This document shows, piece after piece, positions 48,398-59,355 of a DNA stretch of 64,000 bases. The position numbers were made by a program, and so were the translations under genes. The stretch's first letter is position 1. Each line of letters starts with the position of its first letter. Source of the stretch: Hofstenia miamia (lineage: Eukaryota > Xenacoelomorpha > Acoela); the NCBI GenBank assembly GCA_004352715.1, contig SCFE01000050.1, positions 1,202,424 through 1,266,423 of the forward strand. Direction: 5' to 3'. Below the pieces are notes generated by a model, which worked only from the letters and a program-made list of their open reading frames with translations, was not told where the DNA came from and searched no databases.

Positions 48398-48531
48398 TGT
48401 TGTGTGAAAGAGAGGAGATAAAACAAGGGTACTGCAAATCAAGCATTATTCAAACAAGTCTAAAAACAAATCACAAATAAGAATGATTTAAGTACACATT
48501 AAAAATGAGTTAAGTACACATTATCATTGCA
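48398..48531 (-). repeat. Element A 5' LTR (134 bp)
   Basis: Direct-repeat partner of 31667-31798. On the minus strand it precedes the putative primer site and Gag start. Unusually short for a Ty3/gypsy LTR. Confidence 0.88.
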
Positions 48532-48536
48532 TGTGG

Positions 48537-49497
48537 AGATCTCACAAAATGATGTAATTGCTGATTCATGGATATTGATGGTGATGTAATTACTGATTCA
48601 TTCTTTAATGACTATGTAATATTTATGGGGGCCAATTTAGTTTGCATATTTTATTTTATGGTGATTCATAAAAATGTACTTGCTATAGTGACTCACTTAT
48701 TTATGTGGTCAAATTAGTTTTCATGTTTACATGTTTACCACAATTTTCCATTTTTTGTTAATATACATAATTTTGTTAGATGACTATCAGGGGTTTTTAC
48801 ATCACATTTATGTTAATACATTGTTGAATAATGATTAATTCTCCTATCTGTAAAAAGTCCCACTTATAGCTGACTAATCAAGTGCTATATTGCATTTGTG
48901 ATAATACATTGCTGACAAATGAATATTTTTCTTATCCATAAAAAATTCCATGCATTTCTATTGCTTAGCTAATGTGGTGTCATTCCACCTCTGCAAGAGA
49001 CATATTTCACATTTTTTACATTAGTATTACAAAACAGATAACTCCAAATGGTACAATAATTCTAATACATTTATTTGTATTTCTTTTGAAGTAAAGTTCT
49101 GCTGATTAAATTTGTTAAAACACAAAATGTCATGTGAGGAACCTGTTTTTCTTGTATAATATGTCACAGTACAAATTCTCTAATGTTTGTTTACTGATTA
49201 CCTGTTTTATGTTTTAAATACTTTCATTTGTTAGAGAACATTTAATAAAATTTAGTTAACCTTTGTTGCTTGACATTAGCTATTTATAAAAATGCTTTTC
49301 TAAATTTATCAGAGACTTGCAATGGCACCTTGTTCAGGCAATATCTTTACAACTATAATCCCTGGCACCCTGATAAGGTATAGTGTAGCATCTGCTACCA
49401 GGCATTAACAGAGTCATTTATTATTTTTAAATATTACTTCTTGTTAGATGTGGGTAGGAATGTACTGATCTTACATCTTTGCTTCAATATAAGATAT
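48537..49497. other. Unassigned CpG-free sequence between element A and the hAT element
   Basis: No coding signal; continues the host sequence from 31661 across element A. Confidence 0.5.
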
Positions 49498-49630
49498 GTT
49501 ATTAATAGGGCCCCCAAAAAGTTGACCCAAAAATCAAAAAAATTGACTTTATAAATCACAAAAATTGACTTTATTGACTTAACATCAAACAAACATACTC
49601 AAAAACATAAAAAGAAAGTCAATATACAGG

Positions 49631-50770
49631 TTATTTGTTGAAATATTGTGTTAGATATTTCTTGACATTCTCAGGCTTGAAATGGCAATCTTTTGCCAAT
49701 AGTTTGTTCAGCATAGAGAAGCTACTTTCAACACTTGCGGAGGTTGGTTGGCACTGCAAGAGCTGTGCATACAATGATGGTGAAATGTCTGGCCAAGTCA
49801 AGTTAACTATTGCATCAACTCTCTGGAAAGCAACCATTGATTGAGGTATTCCTGAATGCCACAAGGATCCTGATGGAAATCTATATCATGCAGATCAGCA
49901 GCCGCATGAGCAATGATGTAACCAGAGTTCTCCATGTTTGACACCAGAGTAGTTAATTCTGAGTAGCAAGTTTTTATCTCAACAAGCTGATGTGAAAGCT
50001 TTTCATTACTCAGGACTTCCTTGGTGCGCAATACAATCAATCCTGTACCCTCTGCATTGTCCACAATCTCCTTAACCTGTGGGAGGTTGTTGCAGTAGTA
50101 GTTTGCAGCTTTCAACCAGCTCGCCCAGTGTGTGACAATTGGTTGATGTCGTAGTAAGTGCGAACCTTCATAGCACAATTATGCAGTAGATGTGCGCAGC
50201 ATGTGATGTGAAAGAGCTTCAGGTAGAGGATGTGAAGCGTCTTAGCAGCACTGGTCATGTAGCACACAGCATCTGAGATGAGCAGGTTGAAGTTGGAACA
50301 TGCATATGCAAGTGAATTGATTGCATCATCAACAGTATGAATTACAACATCCACATATGGTGATTTGGTAAGTGAAACACAATCCCACAAATAGGTGTGT
50401 TGTGGCTTGTCAACAGAGCCAACAAGAATGTTCAAGTACAGGTTTCCTGACACCTGAGACTTGTCAACAACCAAGAATATGGGCTTACCTGCCATCAATG
50501 CTTTTATTCATGCAATTTCATCATTGTAAATATTGGGAATTGTTGAGTGGCAGGTTTGTTCACTTGGAAGTGGATGACCAATGTTTGTGAATAGGTCTCA
50601 CAGTTGGTTGTTATGCAGCTTCCAAAGTGGAATGTCAGCAGATACAAATGCACAAGCCACTTGTGTTGCAAAGTCATTTGTTGATGTAGATGGCAGAAAG
50701 TTCTGTGTAAATGTGGAAGATGATGTGGATTGCTTGAGACAACTCATTGGTTTATTGGAGGCATGATGTT
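49631..50770 (-). pseudogene. hAT transposase (decayed)
   Basis: Minus strand: 50770-50500 encodes a pre-core region in broken frames. 50498-50112 gives KPIFLVVDKSQVSGNLYLNI, then SDAVCYMTSAAKTLHILYLK and LFHITCCAHLLHNCAMKVRT (RNase H-like core with the CxxH-type block). 50178-49807 gives VTHWASWLKAANYYCNNLPQ. 49864-49631 ends with the hAT dimerisation motif, QPTSASVESSFSMLNKLLAK. TGA codons at 50598-50600 and 50508-50510 interrupt otherwise alignable sequence. It moves the element by cut-and-paste when intact; this copy is dead. Confidence 0.85.
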
Positions 50771-51142
50771 TTTCCACGAAAAATCATTTCTCACACTTTA
50801 CTATGCAGGAGCACAATTTGCAGTAAAGTTCAGATGTTGGTGTTGAAGTAAACTCTGTAGGAAAGTCTCATATAATAGCAGTGCTTTTTTGTCATGTTGT
50901 TGCTGGTGTTTTTAGCATTTCAACAAAAATCATTCTATTTTCATGTTAATTTAGACTTTATAATCACACTCTTGTTTGCTCTACAAGTCCAAAGTACATT
51001 TGTGAGGAGAAACTTGGAACACGCACTTTAAACTGCGCACACAGTGATATTCAGAGAGAGATAAAAATTGCACACACAGCATGGAAAAGTAATGCTACAT
51101 GCGTGGTTATTGTACAAATGACTCATTTAAACTGAGGTAGAG

Positions 51143-51426
51143 CCAAGGATGTCTCAATAGAGGGATATGATTTTTCTAAATCTTTCTCAGTTTTTGTGAC
51201 CATTTCATTTGTTAAACAAAAACTAAAGGTCTGATTTTGAAATGTTTTTTTTATTAAAAACCTTATTCATCATGTAATTTACTGATTTAAATTATATTTC
51301 ATTTGGATAAAAAATTAAAACAATAACATGCTAATGAAATTCAAAACTAGTCTAAAATTGACCAATTTTAAAAAGTCAAAAGTTAACTTACAATTGAATT
51401 AACTTACTCTATTGAGACATCCTTGG
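51143..51426. mobile_element. 284-bp MITE nested in the hAT element
   Basis: Perfect 20-bp terminal inverted repeats, CCAAGGATGTCTCAATAGAG at 51143-51162 and its reverse complement at 51407-51426. TAGA lies just outside both ends (one base removed on the left), a possible 4-bp target duplication. The interior is AT-rich and non-coding. Confidence 0.8.
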
Positions 51427-51825
51427 TAGAAGCAGTGCATATTGAAATTGAGGCATTTGTGTGTGTTGTGCATTCAGAACAATGGGAAAAAAAGATTTTT
51501 TACCAATCTGCCATAAGTTGACTTTTGTTGACCCTAATGTGGAAAATTGACTTTTTATTGACCATATAACTTGAACCCCCTACACATATGATCAATGAAA
51601 GTGCCATACTTGCATTTCTTTACCCATGTGGACAAATATATCAAAAGTTAACTATTGACTTTTGGGGCCCTAGTTATTAACTTTTACTAACTCCAACTAA
51701 TCTGATACTATTTAGGTATGACATCATCACAGTTTTCATCTGTGATTTACCTCTCTTCCACTGTGGCCTCTGGCTGACTCCAATCTCTAAATCAATCAAC
51801 ACTTGTGTGCCTTTGTTGTTGATTG

Positions 51826-52663
51826 AGTAGTTCCAAGTCTCAGCTCAATGAAGTAACTTATGTGTTCCCTATCCTAACTCAGTGCAACCCTCAAGGCTGG
51901 ATGTAACTGACTTAAACTCAATTTGTAATGTGCAACTTTGCACTTCACAACCTGTCAATGTCACTAGCTGCTTAATAAATATCACTTTAGCCAATACTGA
52001 AAACTATTGGCTTTAATTAATATAGATAAATAAAGTAGATAATTACTTGCAGCTTCCTACCTTACATTTAGATAACAATCCATGCTCAGTCTATTTATCA
52101 GGCTATTTATAGGTCACCTGTGTAATCAAGATAATGTAATGTAGATATAACATATGGTAGGCTAACTAGACTTATCTCTGAAGTCTATNAACATTTTAAT
52201 TCATTGTTCTCTGATAAGTGATAACATATATAATGGAAATTCTAGTGATATAGTATTTACTTTTCCTACAAATGATTTAGTATCAAGTTATCCATTTACA
52301 AANGTTCCAAGTCTCAGCTCAATGAAGTAACTTATGTGTTCCCTATCCTAACTCAGTGCAACCCTCAAGGCTGGATGTAACTGACTTAAACTCAATTTGT
52401 AATGTGCAACTTTGCACTTCACAACCTGTCAATGTCACTAGCTGCTTAATAAATATCACTTTAGCCAATACTGAAAACTATTGGCTTTAATTAATATAGA
52501 TAAATAAAGTAGATAATTACTTGCAGCTTCCTACCTTACATTTAGATAACAATCCATGCTCAGTCTATTTATCAGGCTATTTATAGGTCACCTGTGTAAT
52601 CAAGATAATGTAATGTAGATATAACATATGGTAGGCTAACTAGACTTATCTCTGAAGTCTATT
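51826..52663. repeat. Duplicated 360-bp segment around N 52190 and N 52304 (assembly overlap)
   Basis: 51826-52186 recurs at 52305-52663 almost unchanged; a short unique block sits between the two Ns. Probable contig overlap. The stretch 51681-53013 is otherwise non-coding, and its right part is the 3' LTR of element C. Confidence 0.8.
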
Positions 52664-52817
52664 ATTTAATACATGTAAATGAATGAATCAATAGTCAGCT
52701 AAATGGAGAAAAACTCCTATGCATACTACTAACATAAATGCAGGTTCATGGCTTGGTTCAAGGACCCTTGAATCACTCCCAATGTGTGCCCAAGCCACTA
52801 ATAATGCATCTACAGTT

Positions 52818-55332
52818 TAGCTTGACATTGATTAATAATAAGGAAGCCAAATTAAATCTAAGAATAAAATTTCTGAAGAATTTACTTCAGCAGTTTCCAA
52901 ATTGATTTCCACTCTACTTATAGTTCAAATTCAAAAAGTACCTGTCATTTGAAATTTGAATTTTATTGTTTGCCAAAATGGCTAAAAATAATGGAAGCAT
53001 TATTGCCCCTACACACCCTCCTCTGCTTGCATTATTTTTAGTACAGCTCACTCTCCATGGACTAATTCATCAGCTTTTCTTATGATAGTTTCTGCTTGGG
53101 GATTACTCCAGTTTGTAGTCACAAATTCTGGTTGCTTTGTCATTTTTAGGACTTCCTTTCTCTCTGTTGTTATGATGCTATGATAGCATAAAAATTTTGC
53201 TTCCTTGATGTTTTCTGAGATTGGTGTTATTTCTCACAGTTCATACATCATTTTATTGCTATCATCAATGTCATTTGTGCATCTATTCTGCTTGTGTGTG
53301 CCATTTCTTTGCATAGTATGGAATTTGGGTAGAAAAATGTGAATACTTTCCTGTGGCTTCTGGTGTTTGCTACATCCTTATAGAAGAAGCTTATATTGTC
53401 CCTGACTTCTTCTTCTGTTATCACATTCAGATAATTCTTATTTAATCTCATCATGGTTACTATCTCAACTCACTTCATGACATCTTAAAATCAATATTTC
53501 TTATCCCAAAGATCCAGCCAGACCACATCATTTACTCCAGAAAACAGCATTATCACTTTTGTTGTTCACTTGTCTATTTTATCTTTTAGTTCTTTCAACT
53601 GCTCATTTTTTGGTTTACCTTGAGTATATAGTTGGTAAGGAGTTACCACTCCCTCAACATGTACTTGTTCCTTGTTGTCATTGTTGAGCATGATATCCTT
53701 TGTTCTCTTATAATCCTCCCTATTGCTTATCACTTTAGCTTTCTCTTTGGTGTTAACATAAGTCTTATATTCATGTAAAAATGTCTTTGCAATTTTGATG
53801 TTTTTTGGTATTCTCCATCTTGGTAATACCATCAGTATAGAGACCATTTCTGGTGGAATGCAAATGAGGATCTTCATTCTGATCTGTTTTTCTATTTCTG
53901 TGTAGTCTTCCAATGTTGTTGGTGCTGTTGCCAGTCCAATCATGGCTGGATAGTTCATTTTACTGTCTTTTAGTGTATCCCAAAAGATCTGTGTCAGTCC
54001 CCTTCTGCTGATTTTTATCTGAATATTGTCTTTTATCTCTAATTTCAATGTGATGCATTCCACATCAATGGCTACTTGATTGTAGGGTTTGAGCATTTCC
54101 TCTAATTCTGTTTTAGTGAAAGCCTCCATAAACATGAGTTTCATTGATGTGACAATTTGTTCCTCCTTTACATACTGGTAATTTCTGGAGCAAATCTCCT
54201 CTGATTCTTTTGTTATTTTTATTTTGACCAAAAATCTCTTGTAGTCAGTGTCAATCCATTCCATCATGTGCTCTGGTGTGGAGGCTCCCCATTTTTCTAT
54301 ATTGATTTTATCAATCTGTTGTTGTGTTTTCAGGGATAAGATCAGTTGTGTTGATGTTAATAGTTCTTCCTCCTCAAGAATTTCCTTCTGTGTTTTGGTT
54401 ATCATTTCACTCACTTCAACAGGTTCTGCAATACTTCCACTCTGCATCATTTCAGTGCTTTTTACTATTTCCATTAATAGGCATCACAGGCTTGCTTTTT
54501 CATATCTTCTCATTTCTTGCTCAAGTATCTAGTGTATATTTTTGTTCTTCATTCTTTAACTATCTCCTTGGTATCTACCATTTTTTTTAATGATCTTTTT
54601 AGTTGTTAGCCTAGGTTCTGTTTGGATCTGCCTAAGTCACATTTCTGATGTCACACACACATATATTTCTTCATTGGTTAATCAAATATTGTTATTTCTT
54701 CCAGTGCTATTCCCATTATGTTTGCCATATCTACTGTTGACGTCCTTCCCATTGGGCTCTTGTTGACTATTATTCTGCTTATTAATTTCTCAATTTCTTG
54801 CATTGGTTTTTTGATCTTGTCTGGGGATGTCAGTTTCTGGACATGTCCTTTGAGTAGCCAATTGTTTGTCTGAGTGTTTATCAGGGACAGTGCTATCTCA
54901 TATTTTTTGCTTTCATTAATCTGTTTTGCCCTGCTCTTGAAATTGGTAATTGTAGCACTTGCCCCTGTGTTGTGAATATTGCTAGCAGCCATTTGGATGT
55001 TCTGATCCAACCTCAGGGGCATTCTTTTCTTCAAATATCATATTTTTGAAATTATTACTGAGTTTAGCTTGACATTGATTAATAATAAGGAAGCCAAATT
55101 AAATCTAAGAATAAAATTTCTGAAGAATTTACTTCAGCAGTTTCCAAATTGATTTCCACTCTACTTATAGTTCAAATTCAAAAAGTACCTGTCATTTGAA
55201 ATTTGAATTTTATTGTTTGCCAAAATGGCTAAAAATAATGGAAGCATTATTGCCCCTACACACCCTCCTCTGCTTGCATTATTTTTAGTACAGCTCACTC
55301 TCCATGGACTAATTCATCAGCTTTTCTTATGA
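52818..55332. repeat. Direct 270-bp repeats flanking the element C ORF
   Basis: 52818-53083 and 55063-55332 are near identical: LTR tip, polypurine tract and the last codons of the env-position ORF. There is no N at either junction, unlike the other duplications, so a genuine truncated tandem copy is possible. Confidence 0.75.
53020..55034 (-). pseudogene. Element C env-position ORF (same unknown family as B and D)
   Basis: Minus strand: 55034-54678 N-terminal part (KPMQEIEKLISRIIVNKSPM, TVDMANIMGIALEEITIF), a broken middle, then a 302-codon open frame 54474-53566 (EEELLTSTQLILSLKTQQQI; INIEKWG; AIDVECITLKLEI; MNYPAMIGLATAP; VLPRWRIPKNIKIAKTFLHE). After TGA breaks it continues with VIMLFSGVNDVVWLDLW, 53454-53248 (HRKVFTFFYPNSI) and a C-terminal part ending at the polypurine tract. 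It aligns along its length with D at 62443-64000. Several TGA stops align to Arg in D or B. No known domain recognised, no signal peptide or membrane span. Confidence 0.75.
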
Positions 55333-55339
55333 TATGCAC

Positions 55340-57034
55340 AGATTAACCATTAGGCTGCAGTAGGCTACCCAATAATCTATTTGTAGGTCAAGGCATATCA
55401 ACTCTGCTATCTTGGTTTCTGTTGCTATCTTTTCCCATAGGAATACATTTTCCACTCACCCAAAAATGGTGGCAGTTCTTCAAGGGTTGTTCTTCTGATG
55501 GTCACTATCCTTATACCTTGGACTCTTGCCATTCTGAGTGTCTGATCCAATTGTTTCTCTAAATTATTATTATATTATTTTTCCTTGAGAATGTTAATGA
55601 TCATTATGTTATCTTTATCAATGTTAATCTCTGGTATTCTTGCTATCTGTTCTATGTATGCCATGATTTCTTGAGCTGTTTCAAATGTGAAATTTTTGTC
55701 AAATGTTACATGCACCATGCTGTGCAAATATGGTCTTTCTACTGTCTCATTCAGCTCTCTCTGGTAGCTTTTATGATATTGACCATTGGTCTCTTCTGTG
55801 CATCTAGCATGATGGAAAGATTACTGCCCTTTGTCTTTGCTACTTTTTTTATATGGGCTTTTATTTCTGGTGACAACTTTTTGTATGCATTATTTCTAAT
55901 CTTTATTGAGTTCAATATAATTTGGTATTGGTTTTTGAAACTCTCATTTTCATAGTACTCTGCAAAGTCTACAATTAGTAATTTGTAATCCCATTTCATA
56001 TCAGTGTCTAGAAGTAGATAATGTTGGGATGCCTCTCCTGCTAAATATAATGGAAATCTCACTGCTGCCACTTGTTGGCTTATTTTTCTCTTGGCCATTG
56101 TGATTTCAAACATTTGCAGCCATTTGAGGAATGTTGGATCATAACTATTAACCTTTTCATTGAATTTAGCAGGGTTGCCTTGCATGGTATCATGTCATTA
56201 TGACTGTACTCTGGTAACATTGAGCTCTCATAGGTTGGTCTCCTTTGCACATTAATGTTTTCATTTATTGTAAGCTGGTTGGTTACTGCTTTTGTGATTT
56301 CATCAATGATTTTTTTCTTTTCCTGTTCCTCTTCTACATCTCTGAATTGTTTTTTAAAATTGATAGGTGATGCTGTAGGCTTCTTTCTTTTATTGGCTCA
56401 ACTGTTATTTCATGCATTTGTGTTACCCTCTGGTTTTCTTCTTTGTTTCTCTGTATTGCTTTTAGTTTGTGTCTCAAATCTTCTAGCTCTCACATTTTGG
56501 TTTTTGTGATTCTCATCTCTGCCCAATTCTGTTAATCTGAGTTTATATTTGAGCTGTTCTAGCTTTTGGGCTTGTATGTCATTGTCTAAGATTAGCTGCT
56601 TGTTCTCATTTTCTAATTGTCAGCATATCTTTTCCCATTTTGCATTCTGTTCCTGGAAACATTTGTTTGATTGTGCTAGTTGAGCTGTTAGTGCTTTAAT
56701 ATCCCTTTGGAAATTTTCACTTTGGTTTTCTAGGCAGTTGTCCACTTCTATTTTCAATTTGCTCAGTGCATCTTCATTCTCCTGCTCTAGTTTCACCATT
56801 CTTTCCAATAATATTTGTATCTTGGCTCTCAGTATTGTTTCTGTATCATTTGTTTGTCTTAAAATATTTAAGACTTTGCTGGATCCTGTTTCTGGAGACA
56901 TATGTAGGGTTTCCAGTTCTATAGGAGCTGCATCTGTTTCTGAACACATTCTCCTTGGGGTGGGAGTCATTTTGCTTGTGTCTTTCTTGGTGCTACCTCT
57001 TTCCTCTTGTATTTGTGTGACATAATCCATCAAT
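55340..57034 (-). pseudogene. Element C Gag with N-terminal coiled coil
   Basis: 57033-56620 starts MMDYVTQIQEERG and contains a long heptad-rich helix (LRAKIQILLERMVKLEQENE and onward), a predicted coiled coil. 56185-55751 is the capsid-like part (GNPAKFNEKVNSYDPTFLKW then LQMFEITMAKRKISQQVAAV), which matches element B's capsid segment in order and spacing. It continues with further open pieces to about 55470 (TFDKNFTFETAQEIMAYIEQ). Frame breaks near 56200-56600. It forms the element's particle in active relatives. Confidence 0.65.
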
Positions 57035-57059
57035 TATCATGTGTGGTCAAGATGAGAAA

Positions 57060-58709
57060 AAGGAGAGATGAAACAAAGACTAAAAATATTTACAATGAAT
57101 ATAATTATTAAAAATGTGAACACATGATAAGATTGATTATTTCATTTTGTAAAACGTTTTGTGCAATTAGATTCAAATTATACTTGACAGTATTTGACAA
57201 AACGTTAGATGGTCAAACAGCGTAGTCAAATTAATGCTGACATTGCGTAATTGTTAGCAGAAATATCAAATGAGGGAAAACTGTAAACAAGAAGTGATTA
57301 ACAGGTACTAGTCGAGTATTTAGTTGTTTATTACCAAGTGCTATAAATATGCTTGAAATGATATAATTATTGATGAACGAATTTAAGTTGGATTTACTTT
57401 TCTCTTGTCAGGTTATTTTATATTCTAATGGAAAGCTAAACATTTAAGTGCTGGGGTAATTGTATGGTGGTTCCCACATCCAGTTAAAGGTATGCTGGAG
57501 CAGCCTCCTAATAGCTATTCCACAGCGGGGAGGGCGACAGCTGTAGTTACCTTGTGTGCTCTTAGGTTACAGATAGGTGTAGGAGTTTTTCACCATTATA
57601 GCTTTCCTACTTGTCATTGCTTGCCTGTTATTATGATTGCAATTATTATGTTTTACATGCTACCAGCCCTATCAATGAACTTCAGTCAGTTATTATGTTA
57701 TCCTATGATCAGTGATTCATTATTACTTATATTTATACTGTTATTTACATTGTATCTTGATATCCTATTAAGTATTGATTGTTTAATACTCACAACAAGT
57801 TGCTCGTTGTTTCTTATGGTAAACCTTAGGCCGACTCATGTCTATATTTTTCTGCAGGTGGCATTGATGGTTTACATGTATCAAGGGCTATTATGTATTC
57901 TGATATATGTAGGGTTATTACATGTAAGGCTCAATAATAAGCTACTCAAGCAGTCTGCTTGCATTAATCTGTTCTGTACACAAGTTCATAATAACAAAAC
58001 CAATCAATGCACTAAATTCTTAAGTAGTCGCAAATCCCATCACACTGAGTTTGCTATTCACATACCAATTCCTTTGATGGTTTCTACATTACAACGGCAG
58101 CTCCATTTGTAGATGCAGCTGGTCTGTGGGTTCCTGGATATGCATGTCAACCTTCGAGTGTTGATCCTGTCTTCCATCCTCTCTGCTTTACCTAAATAAG
58201 TTGGAGTAAGTTACGTAGTTAGAAAGGCTCATGCATATTAAATTAAGTTAATAAACTGAACACTTATTGTAAAGGAGAGAATTAGAAAAGTGCCAACTCT
58301 GCTTACTGTCTTAGCTGAGAAAAGTAATAGTTTTTCTACAACAGATACACTAATGGTAGATTGGCGTGATTCTACATTTGTCATCCTGATTTATGATTAG
58401 TAGTGGCCTCCTTTCCCAAATTATTTATTGACAAGTACAAATTTGCTATATTGTTTCTTGGTTGCATTTTACAAACATAATGATGATAACTAAATTTAAA
58501 TTGTTTTTAATTAATAAATAATAATTTGATCTTAGTTCTGACTAATCATCCAAACTCTTCATCTTATGCTTTGGATTATGCATCAATAGGGATAGTGAAT
58601 TTACACTTGCTCTTCATTTTGATTATTAGTTTAATTCTTTTTGCTGCCACCTAAATTGCACAAGCTGAGACAGCACAGAGTGCAGGTTTTACTTGCACAT
58701 AAGGCACAC
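57060..58709. other. No supported gene; CpG-normal sequence
   Basis: A 206-codon plus-strand ORF (57492-58112) is hydrophobic and Leu/Ile/Tyr-rich with no recognisable family; I do not call it a gene. CG dinucleotides reappear here (for example near 57165 and 57525), marking the right edge of the CpG-poor block. Confidence 0.5.
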
Positions 58710-59214
58710 TATTGTAGCATCATCCAAAAAGCAACTAAGCTGCTAGTAAAAGAACAATGTCGAATGATTAACATTAATTGATTAATTGATTGTAAAATTT
58801 AGTTATTGATCTTAGTTATTTTTGTAAGATGCAACTAAGCTTTAATATTGTTCAAATTAAGAAAACTTGTTAGCCGATCAAGATACATTTGACAAATTAA
58901 ATTGAGCGAAATAACGCTTACGTAGGAACAGCCATATTGGCAGACGAATCATTTGAAATTTAAAATCTGCAGGTACTTTTGTAGAAATTTTATAAATAGC
59001 ATTGATTCAACCATAATTTTGATGAACAATAAATTCTTCGGAGTTTATTTAATTTTCATTTCTACTCTTATCTGGTTTGATTATTTAATAAAATGTGCAG
59101 CTAGGCAAGTTGTGTTTAGTAGTGGCTGGAATCCATCACGGGATCGATTCTAGGGTCTTTGTGCCAGTCACGAAAGTGCACCTATGTTACGGTTAGGAGT
59201 TTTTCGATTCTTGC
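58710..59214 (+). repeat. LTR-like direct repeat, right copy
   Basis: Partner of 30583-31075, starting TATTGTAGCATCATCCAAAA and ending TTTTTCGATTC. It carries the same TATA-like and AATAAA sites. If the pair are LTRs, they bound an outermost element whose interior is now 27.6 kb of nested transposons. Confidence 0.5.
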
Positions 59215-59355
59215 CTAGTCTGACTATCGATCAATACATGTATGAAATAATCAATGCCTGAAACGACTGGATAGTCGACACTTAGGGATATATATATATT
59301 CTTAAATGTAGGAGACTCGACTATAATTGACTTAATAAGTGACCTTACATGTAAT

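Larger units (their letters stand above)
31667..48531 (-). mobile_element. Element A: Ty3/gypsy-type LTR retrotransposon interrupted by element B
   Basis: LTRs of 132 bp (31667-31798) and 134 bp (48398-48531) start TGTTGTGTGA and end CATTRCA on the plus strand, and are flanked by the 5-bp target duplication TGTGG (31662-31666, 48532-48536). ORFs run on the minus strand: a short Gag start, RT, RNase H, integrase, Pol C-terminus. A polypurine tract (minus AACAAGGGGAG) abuts the 3' LTR. Element B interrupts pol between RNase H and integrase. Without B and its duplicated pieces the interior is only about 3.1 kb: most of gag and all of the protease are missing. Confidence 0.9.
49506..51672 (-). 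mobile_element. hAT DNA transposon, 2167 bp, with intact ends
   Basis: The ends are inverted repeats: left TAGGGCCCCCAAAAAGTTGA, right (reverse complement) TAGGGCCCCAAAAGTCAA. The perfect 8-bp target duplication GTTATTAA lies at 49498-49505 and 51673-51680, diagnostic of hAT insertion. Repeated TTGACTTT/GTTGAC motifs fill both subterminal regions. It encodes a decayed transposase on the minus strand and contains a nested 284-bp MITE. Confidence 0.93.
53014..57034 (-). mobile_element. Element C: relative of element B, keeping gag and env-position ORF
   Basis: On the minus strand: Gag (57034 to about 55340), then the env-position ORF (55334-53020), polypurine tract (53014-53028; minus AAGCAGAGGAGGGTG) and 3' LTR whose tip TGTAGGGGC is at 53013. 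RT and integrase are missing. No 5' LTR or primer site was recognised to the right of 57034. A 270-bp direct repeat (52818-53083 and 55063-55332) places an LTR tip and polypurine tract between gag and the ORF, so two truncated copies may be fused here. Confidence 0.75.

Noticed and set aside
31077-57060. TGA reassigned or read through as arginine in these elements
   Set aside because: The CCM2 gene and element D use TGA-free frames with ordinary CGN/AGR arginines, and CG dinucleotides are missing at silent positions too, so mutation explains the TGAs better than recoding.
57492-58112. 206-codon plus-strand ORF, hydrophobic, resembling a membrane protein
   Set aside because: Leu/Ile/Tyr-rich translation of AT-rich DNA with no family resemblance, no homologous copy in the window and no supporting context.
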